Source: Pedobacter psychrophilus | GTDB lineage: Bacteria > Bacteroidota > Bacteroidia > Sphingobacteriales > Sphingobacteriaceae | Length of the DNA stretch: 64,000 bases | Direction: 5' to 3' | Assembly: GCF_001652725.1 (NCBI RefSeq) | Contig: NZ_LWHJ01000027.1 | Coordinates: forward strand, 62,001 to 126,000 | In this document: positions 9,613-18,021 of the stretch, piece by piece | Layout of the letters: each line of letters starts with the position of its first letter | Numbering within the stretch: position 1 is the first letter of the stretch | Notes under the pieces: model-generated | Database searches by the model: none | What the model was told of the DNA's origin: nothing | Seen by the model: the letters and a program-made list of their open reading frames with translations, nothing else | Program-made: the position numbers and the translations under genes

Positions 9613-9815
9613 CAGAATCTTGATTTTCTTGATTTCTTGATTTTAGAATTTGTCTGAATCTTGATTTTCTCGATTTCAGGATTTTCTTGATTTAGAATCT
9701 GTCTTGAATCTTGAATTTCTTCATTTAAAATGGGTGAAAATCCTTTTTGTCCTTAAATCCTGGTCATCAAGATTCAGGATTTTTTTTGTCTGAATCATGA
9801 TTTTCTTTATTTTAA
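9613..9815. repeat. Degenerate 'CTGAATCTTGAT...ATCAAGATTCAG' repeat units, left cluster
   Basis: Several partial units of the repeat that fills 11943-13010. Left-half copies start near 9613, 9654 and 9704, and a decayed one starts near 9790. The copy at about 9704-9778 is a complete unit that closes with ATCAAGATTCAG. This cluster, together with the 9872-9958 element, accounts for most of the 468-bp spacer between queA and the ABC permease; no gene is supported there. Confidence 0.8.
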
Positions 9816-9871
9816 CTTGTTGTTTGTTGTGTTATTTATTGAGATTCAAATTTTTATTGAGATTCTGTTTT

Positions 9872-9958
9872 GCGTTAACGATAGGAGCGGCAGCTTTTTT
9901 TGCAATTGTCAATTAGCAAATGCAAAAAAACTACAGCGGATAGCGTGTTAAAACGCCC
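9872..9958. repeat. Dispersed 78-87 bp element, copy 1
   Basis: Begins GCGTTAACGAT and ends AGCGTGTTAAAACGCCC, with a variable dyad-containing interior (gcagctttttttgc...gcaaatgcaaaaaa). An element with the same two ends and a different interior is at 27153-27230. The ends are themselves imperfect inverted repeats (GCGTTAAC / GTTAAAACGC). It abuts the 3' end of the ABC permease gene, 3 bp past its stop. Confidence 0.7.
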
Positions 9959-9961
9959 AAA

Positions 9962-11059
9962 TTATTCCCATTTAAAAACTTTTACTGCAAGTGCATATAT
10001 GCCTATTCCCCAAATTAATAGTATTAAAATTTGATGGTGAACATCCCATAGTGTTGCTCCTTCAAAGGCAACTTTTCTTAAGGCGTCGTTTAAATAAGTT
10101 AAGGGTAAAGCCCTGCTAATTGGTTGCAACCAGGTTGGGAAAGCGGATATAGAAAAGAATGTGCCTGAAAGTAAAAATTGAGGTAAAGTAATGATGTTTG
10201 CAATAGGAGGGACGATACTTTCATTTTTTGCGACTCCAGAAACTGCCAAGCCAAATCCTAAAAACACAATTAACCCTAAAGTGGATAGAATTAACATGTT
10301 TACCACAGTTGTGAAGCCATTTATTAACGTAAAGCCGAAAGCAAAATGGCCTACTAAAATGATGAAAATAGCGGTGAATAGCGCAAATACTATCCTGGCT
10401 ATTGCTTCACCTAAAACAATGCTTGCTTTAGTGACTGGTGTTGCAAAAAACCGTTTGATTACTAATGTTAAACGCAGACTAATGAAAACGAATGCTGTCC
10501 CGAAAACGCCTGTACTTAATAATGCAAAGCCTAATTGTCCTGGTAAAATGAAATCTATGGTTTTATATTCCCGGCCAGAAATGGTAGTTTCCCTTAATTC
10601 TGCAACTGGCGGCGGTGCATCATTAGCTTTGGTATTTATCGGTAAAATAACATTGCTAAGCACTGATTTTAAGATGCTTCCTTTTTCTTTACTTGCTTCG
10701 GTATATTTTACGTTAACAAAATAAGCAGGTAAACCATTTGGGTTTTTCTGGATATTTATAACGGCGTCGATACGTCCTTTTTCCAGATCCTGGTTCATGG
10801 TTTTATCATCTTCAACCACAAAATGAACCACTTTAATTTGATTTAAAGTTTTATAAATGGGATTGATGGTGTCACTTTTGTTATCCAAACCAACATCCAC
10901 TGTAATGCCACCTCCACCAATAAAACCGAAAACAACGATAAATATCAATGGAAATAATAAGGAGAAAACCACTGCAGACGGACTTCTTAAAATGGATTTA
11001 AAACTTGCCCTAGCAATGGCTATGGTAGATTTTATATGACTATATTTTTTAATTTTCAT
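9962..11059 (-). CDS. ABC-2 type transporter permease
   Basis: A 365-residue inner-membrane protein with one membrane helix near residues 28-50, a large extracytoplasmic loop (about 55-165) and a C-terminal block of about five helices (residues 170-360, including FILPGQLGFALLSTGVFGTA). This is the DrrB/NatB/YhgE-like ABC-2 exporter layout. It follows its ATPase gene by 25 bp on the same strand, so the two form one exporter. The substrate could be a drug, a lipid or a cell-wall component; nothing in the neighbourhood decides this. Apparently intact. Confidence 0.88.
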   Translation of the reverse strand: MKIKKYSHIKSTIAIARASFKSILRSPSAVVFSLLFPLIFIVVFGFIGGGGITVDVGLDNKSDTINPIYKTLNQIKVVHFVVEDDKTMNQDLEKGRIDAVINIQKNPNGLPAYFVNVKYTEASKEKGSILKSVLSNVILPINTKANDAPPPVAELRETTISGREYKTIDFILPGQLGFALLSTGVFGTAFVFISLRLTLVIKRFFATPVTKASIVLGEAIARIVFALFTAIFIILVGHFAFGFTLINGFTTVVNMLILSTLGLIVFLGFGLAVSGVAKNESIVPPIANIITLPQFLLSGTFFSISAFPTWLQPISRALPLTYLNDALRKVAFEGATLWDVHHQILILLIWGIGIYALAVKVFKWE

Positions 11060-11084
11060 TTTGTTTGATATGATAAATTGCCGA

Positions 11085-11849
11085 TTAACTTTCTCTTAAA
11101 TCTTTGCCTGTAAAATGGATGAATACATCTTCCAAATTGGCTTTCTTCACTTCTTTTTTACGCTCAAAACCTGATGCCACTAAATCATCAATAAACTGGT
11201 CTGGAGAATTGATGTCTATGATTTTACCATTATCGATAAATGCAATCCTATCACATAAAACTTCTGCTTCATCCATATAATGTGTGGTTAAAACGATGGT
11301 CGTTCCAGTAGACCTAATTTCTAATATTAAATCCCAAAGATTTCTTCTGGCTTGAGGGTCGAGACCAGTTGTAGGTTCGTCTAAAAAGATGATTTTTGGT
11401 TTGTTGATTAATGTAGTAGCAATAGAGAACCGCTGTTTTTGTCCGCCGGAAAGCTCTTTGTATTTCGCTTTGGCTTTATCAACTAAAGAAACTTTTGATA
11501 GCAAATCAATCGCATTCACGTCTATTCCGTATAGTCCGGAGAAAAGCTTGATGAGTTCTGTTAAATTAAGGTTTGGATAATATCCCGCAGCTTGTAATTG
11601 AACACCAATGATGTGTTTAATATCATTTGGCGATTTTTCTAAATCAAATCCACCTATCATCACTTTACCCGAGGTTTTATCCCTCAAGGTTTCCATAATT
11701 TCTAAAGTGGTGGTTTTTCCAGCTCCGTTGGGACCTAGCAAGCCGAAAATTTCACCTTCCTTTACCTCAAAACTGATTCCTTTTACAGCTTCAAACTTAT
11801 CGTAATTCTTGACTAAATTTTCTACCGTTATTATTGGCGATTTTTCCAT
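11085..11849 (-). CDS. ABC transporter ATP-binding protein
   Basis: A 254-residue nucleotide-binding subunit with Walker A GPNGAGKTT, signature motif LSGGQKQR, Walker B IIFLDEPTTGLD and the switch His in TTHYMDEAE. It is of the DrrA/CcmA-like class that pairs with ABC-2 permeases, and the downstream gene encodes exactly such a permease. It powers export from the cytoplasmic face of the inner membrane. The gene follows a repeat-filled spacer of about 540 bp. No regulator is adjacent. Confidence 0.93.
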   Translation of the reverse strand: MEKSPIITVENLVKNYDKFEAVKGISFEVKEGEIFGLLGPNGAGKTTTLEIMETLRDKTSGKVMIGGFDLEKSPNDIKHIIGVQLQAAGYYPNLNLTELIKLFSGLYGIDVNAIDLLSKVSLVDKAKAKYKELSGGQKQRFSIATTLINKPKIIFLDEPTTGLDPQARRNLWDLILEIRSTGTTIVLTTHYMDEAEVLCDRIAFIDNGKIIDINSPDQFIDDLVASGFERKKEVKKANLEDVFIHFTGKDLRES

Positions 11850-11942
11850 ACGATAAATGTAAACGCTTGGAACTGATTATCGAAAATTTTGTAGATGAAA
11901 TGTGGTGTTTTTAGGATGAACGGTTTTTTTTGCCACTTTTTG

Positions 11943-12390
11943 TCTGAATCTTGATTTTCTCGATTTCAGGATTTTCATGATTTTTGACTTACAAACTTTT
12001 TTTCTGAATCTTGATTTTCTCGATTTAAGGATTTTCTTGATGTCAAATGGGTTATAAATCTTTTTTATCCTTTAATCCTGTTGATCGAGATTCAAAACTA
12101 TTTTCTGTCAGAATCTTGATTTTCTCGATTTAAGGATTTTCTTGATTTTGACTTGCAAACTTTTTGTCTGAATCTTGATTTCCGTGATTTCAGGATTTTT
12201 TTGATGTCAAATGGTTATAAATCCTTTTTATCCTTTAATCCTGGTAATCGAGATTCAGAATTATTTTTTGTCAGAATTTTGATTTTATCGATTTCAGGAT
12301 TTTCTGGATTTCTTAGACGATAACATCCTTTTTATCCTTTAATCCTGTTAATCAAGATTCAGACTATTTGCCTGTTAATTAAGATTCAGA
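11943..12390. repeat. Array of ~90-100 bp imperfect inverted-repeat units, downstream side of the GxxExxY gene
   Basis: Units begin CTGAATCTTGATTTTCTCG, continue through a 'tttcaggattttcttga' segment and, when complete, end '...cctttaatcctg..ATCAAGATTCAG', so their outer 12 bp are inverted repeats. Complete units lie near 12003-12094, 12167-12257 and 12271-12363; left halves alone lie near 11943 and 12109. The last fragment (12371-12390) runs directly into the stop codon of the 12391-12789 gene. Related units continue on the other side of that gene. Spacing is irregular and the units differ from each other, so this is not a CRISPR array. Confidence 0.85.
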
Positions 12391-12789
12391 CTATTTGGCT
12401 TTTTTTATAGGATGTTTTTTTGAATGATATACTTTCTTGTATTGCAGACTTACGGCACCAAAATTAATCAGCAAACCAACCTCCATGTCATAAGCAACCA
12501 AGTAATTTTTAGCTTGAGCCAAATGAACATCTTCCAGATTTATTAGCGCCTTAATTTCTATTAATACTTTCTCTTCTACAAAGAAATCGACCCTTCTTGT
12601 ACCTACGTCTACGCCTTCATAATAAATAGTTTGTTCTTGTTCTCGAACAAAAGAAAGTTGAGCCTTTTCTAATTCAATAGACAAACATCTTTGATAAATT
12701 AATTCTTGAAAGCCATTGCCCAGTGTATTATGAACTTTCATGGCACAGCCAATAATCTTAAATGTAATTTCCTCTAATGTTAAAATCAT
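12391..12789 (-). CDS. GxxExxY protein, PD-(D/E)XK nuclease-like
   Basis: A 132-residue protein with the family-defining G-x2-E-x2-Y at Gly26-Glu29-Tyr32 (GFQELIY). A candidate PD-(D/E)XK core is Asp68 in RRVDFF plus Glu78-Ile-Lys80 (LIEIKAL). Families of this type are grouped with the PD-(D/E)XK nuclease superfamily (PDDEXK_3); activity has to my knowledge not been settled. No signal peptide or membrane segment. The gene stands alone inside an array of imperfect inverted repeats: the units reach its stop codon on one side and resume about 33 bp before its start on the other. That arrangement suggests the gene and the repeats belong together, which is inference. Length is normal for the family. 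Confidence 0.85.
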   Translation of the reverse strand: MILTLEEITFKIIGCAMKVHNTLGNGFQELIYQRCLSIELEKAQLSFVREQEQTIYYEGVDVGTRRVDFFVEEKVLIEIKALINLEDVHLAQAKNYLVAYDMEVGLLINFGAVSLQYKKVYHSKKHPIKKAK

Positions 12790-12822
12790 ATTAAAACTTT
12801 TTTGAATTACTAAGTTAACTAT

Positions 12823-13010
12823 CAGAATCTTGATTTAAAGATTTTCTTGAGGTTAAAGGAATTAAAAATCCTTTTTATCCTTTAATCCTGTTCATCAAGA
12901 TTCAGGATTATATTTTGTCAGAATCTCGATTTTCACGATTTCAGGATTTTCTTAATGCTAAAGGGATTAGAAATCCTTTTTATCCTTTAATCCTGTTCAT
13001 CAAGATTCAG
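12823..13010. repeat. Repeat units, upstream side of the GxxExxY gene
   Basis: Two complete units, about 12823-12906 and 12918-13010. Each starts TCAGAATCT and ends with the motif ATCCTGTTCATCAAGATTCAG. They are closer to each other in their right halves than to the units on the other side of the gene. No gene is supported between 12790 and 13124. Confidence 0.85.
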
Positions 13011-13076
13011 ACAAAAGAAAAATTTAATCAAATAAAAAATTCAAACAAATGAAAATCCCCACATTTCCCCCCACAA

Positions 13077-13106
13077 AAAAAAGGGCCACTAAAAGCAGCC
13101 CTTTTT
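13077..13106 (-). terminator. Intrinsic terminator after the FKBP gene
   Basis: Arms AAAAAGGGC and GCCCTTTTT around an 11-nt loop, 19 nt beyond the FKBP stop codon, with a T run on the minus strand. Confidence 0.8.
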
Positions 13107-13124
13107 AAAATAAGATCTTAAAAG

Positions 13125-13841
13125 TTATTTACCAATCTTCAATAATTCGATATCAAAAATTAAAGTGCTGTAAGGTGGAATGTCTTGACCTGCTCCACGC
13201 TCTCCATAACCTAATTCATAAGGAATGTAAAAACGGAATTTAGAACCAATTGGCATTAACTGAACGCCTTCTGTCCATCCTGGTATTACGTTGTTTAATG
13301 GTAAAGTTAAAGGCTCGTTTCTATCGTAAGAACTATCAAATTGTTTTCCATCTACTAAAGTTCCTCTGTAATTTACGGTAACCTCATCTGTTGCTGCTGG
13401 TTTTGCGCCCGTTCCCATGGTAATTACTTCGTATTGTAAGCCGCTAGGTAAACTGGTTATCTTTGGGTTCTTTTTGTTATTGTTTAAAAAAGTGATTCCC
13501 GAATCTTTTGCTGCTGCAAATTTAGACTCGCTGATTTTCTTTAAAAAGCTGCTGATGGTTGGTCCGGCTTGTTCGTCAGTTACTTTTAAAGTTTTGTCGT
13601 TAAAAACATCATCCATTGCCTGGCTCAGTAAAGCGTAGTTTAAACTTTTTACCCCATCAGATTTTAAGCCCATAGCTATTTTTAATCCAAAAGAATAACT
13701 TGCAGAATCTAATTCCGACATTGGTGCTGGTGCGCTTTCTTCCATAGTTTCTTTAGCTTTTTGTTTTGCTTTTTTGCTTTGTGCGTTTGCAAATAAAGTG
13801 CTGGCTGCTAAGCCTAATGTTAAAATTACCTTAAATTTCAT
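13125..13841 (-). CDS. FKBP-type peptidyl-prolyl cis-trans isomerase, exported
   Basis: A 238-residue protein with a Sec signal peptide (about residues 1-20, ending FANAQ). An FkpA/Mip-like N-terminal helical dimerisation region spans about 40-120 and contains DSASYSFGLKIAMGLKSDG. The FKBP domain spans about 130-238: VTVNYRGTLVDGKQFDSSYDR, GWTEGVQLMPIGSKFRFYIP and the final STLIFDIELLKI. It should catalyse proline isomerisation during folding of envelope proteins. The lysine-rich stretch after the signal peptide (KKAKQKAKE) is unremarkable. A strong terminator follows. Confidence 0.92.
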   Translation of the reverse strand: MKFKVILTLGLAASTLFANAQSKKAKQKAKETMEESAPAPMSELDSASYSFGLKIAMGLKSDGVKSLNYALLSQAMDDVFNDKTLKVTDEQAGPTISSFLKKISESKFAAAKDSGITFLNNNKKNPKITSLPSGLQYEVITMGTGAKPAATDEVTVNYRGTLVDGKQFDSSYDRNEPLTLPLNNVIPGWTEGVQLMPIGSKFRFYIPYELGYGERGAGQDIPPYSTLIFDIELLKIGK

Positions 13842-13936
13842 ACGTTAAAAATAAATCGGGTGAAGATATAAATAAAAACGAAATTCGTTCCTAAAGATTT
13901 TTGAATTTAATTGCTAAGAATATTAGCGAAATGTAC

Positions 13937-13944
13937 TAGTTTTG
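13937..13944 (+). promoter_or_regulatory. Candidate -7 box for the exonuclease/GIY-YIG gene
   Basis: TAGTTTTG (fits TAnnTTTG) ends 4 nt before the ATG at 13949, so a transcript from it would be essentially leaderless. TTG at 13911-13913 could be the -33 element, although the 23-nt spacing is slightly long. Confidence 0.35.
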
Positions 13945-13948
13945 GGCA

Positions 13949-15322
13949 ATGGATAATTTGTATGCAATTGTAGATATCGAGACTACCGGAGGTCATGCCA
14001 GTGCCCATGGTATGACAGAGATTGCTATTTTTATCCATAATGGGGAAAATATAATCGAAGAATATCAAACCTTAATCAATCCTTTTCAGGAAATACCCAT
14101 TTTTATACAAAGCCTAACGGGCATTACAAACGAGATGGTGAGTAAAGCGCCATCATTTGAGGAAGTTGCCCCTCGCATATTCGAACTGCTAGATCAAAAG
14201 ATATTTGTTGCCCATAACGTCAATTTCGATTATTCTTTTGTAAACCATCACCTTAAAAAAGAAGGCTATACTTTAGGCAATAAAAAATTATGTACGGTAA
14301 GGTTGGCCCGAAAAATATTTCCTGGTTTACCCTCATACAGTTTAGGTAAATTGAGCAGGAGTTTAAATGTTCCTATCCAAAACCGACACCGGGCTGCGGG
14401 CGATGCATTTGCAACAGCTACCATTTTTAAAATGATGGTGCAAGCAGATGAAAACGGATATATCCAGGAAGCTTTAAAGGCAAAGGCGAAAGAAGAAGCT
14501 TTGCCACCATTTATCTCTAGAAGCCAGATAGAAAATATCCCAAGACAACCCGGAGTGTATTATTTTAAGGATAAAAAGGATAAAATTATCTATGTGGGGA
14601 AAGCTAAAAACCTATATCGAAGGATTTTAAGCCATTTTTCTAACAATAGTCCGCATAGAAATAAACAAGATTTTTTAAGAGAGATCCGGAAGATTTCTCA
14701 TCAGGTTTGTGGTACCGAGTTACAGGCCATGATTTTGGAGAACATCGAAATTAAACGCCTGTGGCCAGCAAATAATAGTGCCGCAAAGAAACCAGAAAGG
14801 AGGCATTGCCTTTATCTTTATGAAGACCAAAAAGGATTTTTAAGGTTTGGCGTAGGTAAAAAGATCAAGAATTTAAAACCTACTTATTTATTTAATTCCC
14901 TGGCCGAATCTCAATCGCTGTTACGCAAATGGTGTGAAGAATACGGACTTTGCCCTAAAATGTGCAACCTGCAAAAGACCACCGAAGATTGCATCGCATT
15001 ATTGGCAGGTAATTGTATCTGTGCACAAAAGGATAATGTAGCAGATTATAACCAAAAAGTAAATACCTTAATAGGACATTTAATGCAAGGTTTACCTTCG
15101 TTTTTAATTATAGATAACGGCAGAAACCGATTAGAAAAAAGCTGTATCCTAATGGAAAAAGGCATTTTCTACGGAATGGGTTACTTACCAGAGCATCAAT
15201 TACCAGATAATTTAGAAAAAGCTAAATCTCTGTTGCAACCTTATCCATCCTACCAGTTTATAGAAAAGCTGATATTTGATTTTGCATTACAAAATCCGCA
15301 TCAACAAGTAATACTCAATTAA
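13949..15322 (+). CDS. DnaQ-like 3'-5' exonuclease fused to a GIY-YIG (UvrC/Cho-like) nuclease
   Basis: A 457-residue two-nuclease protein. Residues 1-165 are a DEDDh exonuclease: Asp9/Glu11 in VDIETTGG, Asp94 in HNVNFDYSF, His147 and Asp152 in HRAAGDA. Residues about 195-275 are a GIY-YIG domain: GVYYF at 202-206, YVGKAKN at 215-221, then Arg224/Arg225. The C-terminal 180 residues have a Cys-rich stretch (CPKMCNLQ, CIALLAGNCIC) that may bind metal. This architecture occurs in Bacteroidota and Actinobacteria and is thought to act in DNA repair, like E. coli Cho joined to an ε-type exonuclease; the precise role here is inferred. It is divergent from the FKBP gene. Confidence 0.88.
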   Translation: MDNLYAIVDIETTGGHASAHGMTEIAIFIHNGENIIEEYQTLINPFQEIPIFIQSLTGITNEMVSKAPSFEEVAPRIFELLDQKIFVAHNVNFDYSFVNHHLKKEGYTLGNKKLCTVRLARKIFPGLPSYSLGKLSRSLNVPIQNRHRAAGDAFATATIFKMMVQADENGYIQEALKAKAKEEALPPFISRSQIENIPRQPGVYYFKDKKDKIIYVGKAKNLYRRILSHFSNNSPHRNKQDFLREIRKISHQVCGTELQAMILENIEIKRLWPANNSAAKKPERRHCLYLYEDQKGFLRFGVGKKIKNLKPTYLFNSLAESQSLLRKWCEEYGLCPKMCNLQKTTEDCIALLAGNCICAQKDNVADYNQKVNTLIGHLMQGLPSFLIIDNGRNRLEKSCILMEKGIFYGMGYLPEHQLPDNLEKAKSLLQPYPSYQFIEKLIFDFALQNPHQQVILN

Positions 15323-15456
15323 ACTGTACTTTTAAACAGACAAATCTAAATTTATAAATAACCAATCCTTTATAAATTAACCTTAAACGCTACAATTTAA
15401 TTTTGGCTTAATTTTTATTCTATGCTAAACATAATTAACCCCATAAAACAAAACAC

Positions 15457-15765
15457 ATGAAAAAATTAATTTACGTAGCATTATCATTCTTTTTATTAAT
15501 TGGAAGTGTAAATGTAGCTTCAGCTGACACTAAAAAGGATAATCAGCCATTAACAGAGCAACAACAAACTCAGTTATTAAAATTGACCAATAGAGTAGAA
15601 GAAATCAGAAACATGGATAGGTCTAACCTAACCCGTACTCAAAAACAAGAATTAAGAACAGAATTAAGAGATATGAAAAAACAAGCCAATGCAATTAGCA
15701 ATGGTGGTATTTATCTTTCTGTAACTGCTTTATTAGTAATCATCATTATTTTATTGATACTATAA
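15457..15765 (+). CDS. Small exported protein with a C-terminal membrane helix
   Basis: A 102-residue protein that I do not recognise as a characterised family. It has a signal peptide (residues 1-23, ending NVASA). A charged helical, probably coiled-coil middle spans about 33-80 (LTNRVEEIRNMDRSNLTRTQ, then KQELRTELRDMKKQ). A single very hydrophobic segment occupies the last 20 residues and ends at the C terminus (LLVIIIILLIL). Small proteins of this design are common in Sphingobacteriaceae, but I know no assigned function. The ATG is well placed, and a terminator-like hairpin follows. Confidence 0.75.
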   Translation: MKKLIYVALSFFLLIGSVNVASADTKKDNQPLTEQQQTQLLKLTNRVEEIRNMDRSNLTRTQKQELRTELRDMKKQANAISNGGIYLSVTALLVIIIILLIL

Positions 15766-15782
15766 TCTTATTTAATTTATTT

Positions 15783-15817
15783 AAAGCCGCTTCAGTTAAG
15801 TTTGGGGCGGTTTTTTT
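15783..15817 (+). terminator. Probable intrinsic terminator after the 102-residue protein gene
   Basis: Arms AAGCCGC (15784-15790) and GCGGTTT (15807-15813, one G-T pair), followed by a run of T to 15816, 18 nt past the stop. Confidence 0.6.
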
Positions 15818-16014
15818 GTGCTTTATGTTTTTTAGGATGCCAGCCTGTTTTAAGAATAAATTTATGTACAGAAATTATTTGTCAGATTATTCCACAACTA
15901 TAAGCTAATCTATCTCAATTGAGTTTTATCACAAACTTTCTTTAGGAGTATATTTTCATTATCCTGTTTTTCAAATCCGTTTTTAAAATAAAACAAATTT
16001 AGGCTTACGCTTTT

Positions 16015-16067
16015 TTATAGTTATCCTATGGTTCTCTTATGGTTATCCTATAGTTATCCTATGGTTT
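16015..16067. repeat. 11-bp tandem repeat, about 4.7 copies
   Basis: Successive 11-mers ATAGTTATCCT, ATGGTTCTCTT, ATGGTTATCCT, ATAGTTATCCT and ATGGTTT (partial). It lies in the 660-bp spacer before the restriction operon; the period is close to one helical turn, so it could present a protein-binding face. Nothing proves function. Confidence 0.7.
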
Positions 16068-16138
16068 AGGTATTTTGTGCTGTAGTTAACTATTGAGTCA
16101 ATAAAATTAATTTATAGGTAATAATGAAAAGAATTTTA

Positions 16139-16226
16139 AGGGCAACAGCCGGGCTGTTCATTACTCCGCTATCGCTGCGGCCCTGCGGGCAAATTTTTTC
16201 AAAATTTTAATTACCATCCCTGTTGC
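16139..16226. repeat. Palindromic intergenic element upstream of hsdM
   Basis: Contains a perfect 15-nt hairpin AACAGCCGGGCTGTT (16144-16158). A GC-rich segment with the further dyad GCTGCGGCCCTGCGGGC follows, and then CCTGTTGC (16219-16226), which mirrors the GGCAACAG at the left edge. It is strikingly GC-rich for this AT-rich spacer. Apart from this and the 11-bp tandem repeat, I see nothing in 15818-16425. Confidence 0.6.
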
Positions 16227-16425
16227 AAAACCTATAGGATGAATTTAATCTAGTATTTTTCACCTAAAGCAATATTTTTTTGGTTTAGATTATAGATTAA
16301 GCTAATTTGTTAGCCTAAATAAACCTATGCGTGGAATAATGATGACTAATTACTTTTCTAAAGTATATCATGAGGAAATTATCTTTTCTTTTTTTAAATC
16401 AAATGATATCACATTCTAATTTATA

Positions 16426-18021
16426 ATGGCCAAACAAAAAGTTGAAACAGAAGAACCACTAGAGAAAAAACTCTGGAAAGCAGCCGACAAGCTCCGTAAA
16501 AATATGGATGCTGCCGAGTACAAACATGTTGCTTTGGGTTTGATATTCCTGAAATATATATCAGACGCTTTTGAAGAACAATACCAAAAATTAGTTGCTC
16601 AAAAAAGCGAAGGTGCAGACCCCGAAGACAAAAACGAATACTTGGCAGACAAAATATTTTTCGTTCCTGTTATGGCTCGCTGGACTTACATACAAGGCAG
16701 AGCAACACAACCGACCATTGGGAAAGACATTGACGATGCAATGGACGCTATTGAAAAAGACAACCCTTCTTTGCGTGGTGTTTTACCAAAAGTATTTGCA
16801 CAAGAAAAACTTGACAAAGCCAGTTTAGGCGGACTGGTAAACCTTGTTGGCTCTGCAACTTTGGGAACAAAAGAAGCACAAAGCAAAGATTTACTTGGTC
16901 AAGTATTTGAATTTTTCTTGGGCGAATTTGCATTGGCAGAAGGAAAAAAAGGCGGACAGTTTTACACACCGCAAAGCGTTGTGAAATTGTTGGTTGAAAT
17001 GCTTGAACCTTATGAAGGACGAGTTTTTGACCCTTGTTGTGGTAGTGGAGGAATGTTTGTGCAAAGCGAAAAATTCATCAAATCTCATCAAGACAATTAC
17101 AAGAAAAAAGGGAAAGTTGGGTTAGCATTAAATCCTGCCGACCGCATTTCCATTTATGGACAAGAGAGCAACCAAACGACTTGGCGTTTGGCAAAAATGA
17201 ATTTATCCATTCGTGGCATTGATAGCAGTAATGTAAAATGGAACAATGAAGGTTCCTTTTTGAACGATGCACACAAAGATTTAAAAGCCGATTATATTAT
17301 TGCCAACCCACCGTTTAATGATAGCGACTGGAGTGGTGAACTATTACGTGATGATGCAAGATGGAAAGTGTTGGGCGAAAAATTAACACCTCCAACTGGA
17401 AACGCAAACTATGCTTGGATACAACATTTCTTGTATCATTTAGCACCAACAGGGCAAGCAGGGTTTGTTTTATCTAAAGGTGCATTAACAACCCACACAA
17501 CTGGCGAAGGTGACATAAGAAAAGCCTTGGTTGAAAAAGGATTGGTGGATTGTATTGTAAACCTGCCGACCAAATTATTTCTAAATACACAAATACCAGC
17601 TTGTTTATGGTTTTTATCGCGGAACAAAATCAATGGTGGTTTTAGAAAACGTGAAAACGAAATCTTGTTTATTGATGCCAGAAATATGGGCTTTTTAATA
17701 AACCGCAAAAACCGTGATTTAAGCGAAGGTGATATAAATTTAATAACAAGCACTTACCACAACTGGCGTAACCCAGATGGAGATTATGAAGATGTAGCTG
17801 GTTTTTGCAAAGTGGCAACTATTGAAGAAGTGGCAAAACTAAATTATGTGCTAACTCCGGGTAGATATGTTGGACTGGCAGATGAAGACGATTATTTTGA
17901 TTTTGTTGAACGCTTTACTTCATTGAAAACAGAACTGGAAAAACAAATTGCCGAAGAGGCAGATTTGAATAAGAAGATTACTGAAAATTTATCAAAAATA
18001 AAACTACCTGTAAATGGCTGA
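16426..18021 (+). CDS. hsdM: Type I restriction-modification DNA methyltransferase subunit (M)
   Basis: A 531-residue HsdM, full length. The N-terminal helical HsdM_N domain starts at about residue 10 (LEKKLWKAADKLRKNMDAAE). The N6-adenine methylase domain has the TPQSVVKLLVEML segment, motif I DPCCGSGGMF near residues 201-210 (SAM binding) and motif IV NPPF near 293-296 (catalysis). With HsdS it methylates adenine in the bipartite target; with HsdR added it forms the restriction complex. It is the first gene of a tight six-gene operon and overlaps the next ORF by 8 nt. By eye, base and codon use (more GAC, AAC, GGC) differ from the flanking housekeeping genes, consistent with acquisition by transfer. 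Confidence 0.95.
   Translation: MAKQKVETEEPLEKKLWKAADKLRKNMDAAEYKHVALGLIFLKYISDAFEEQYQKLVAQKSEGADPEDKNEYLADKIFFVPVMARWTYIQGRATQPTIGKDIDDAMDAIEKDNPSLRGVLPKVFAQEKLDKASLGGLVNLVGSATLGTKEAQSKDLLGQVFEFFLGEFALAEGKKGGQFYTPQSVVKLLVEMLEPYEGRVFDPCCGSGGMFVQSEKFIKSHQDNYKKKGKVGLALNPADRISIYGQESNQTTWRLAKMNLSIRGIDSSNVKWNNEGSFLNDAHKDLKADYIIANPPFNDSDWSGELLRDDARWKVLGEKLTPPTGNANYAWIQHFLYHLAPTGQAGFVLSKGALTTHTTGEGDIRKALVEKGLVDCIVNLPTKLFLNTQIPACLWFLSRNKINGGFRKRENEILFIDARNMGFLINRKNRDLSEGDINLITSTYHNWRNPDGDYEDVAGFCKVATIEEVAKLNYVLTPGRYVGLADEDDYFDFVERFTSLKTELEKQIAEEADLNKKITENLSKIKLPVNG

Noticed and set aside
11943-13010. Possible CRISPR array
   Set aside because: Units are about 90-100 bp, diverge from each other, are internally inverted and are irregularly spaced around a gene; no cas genes.
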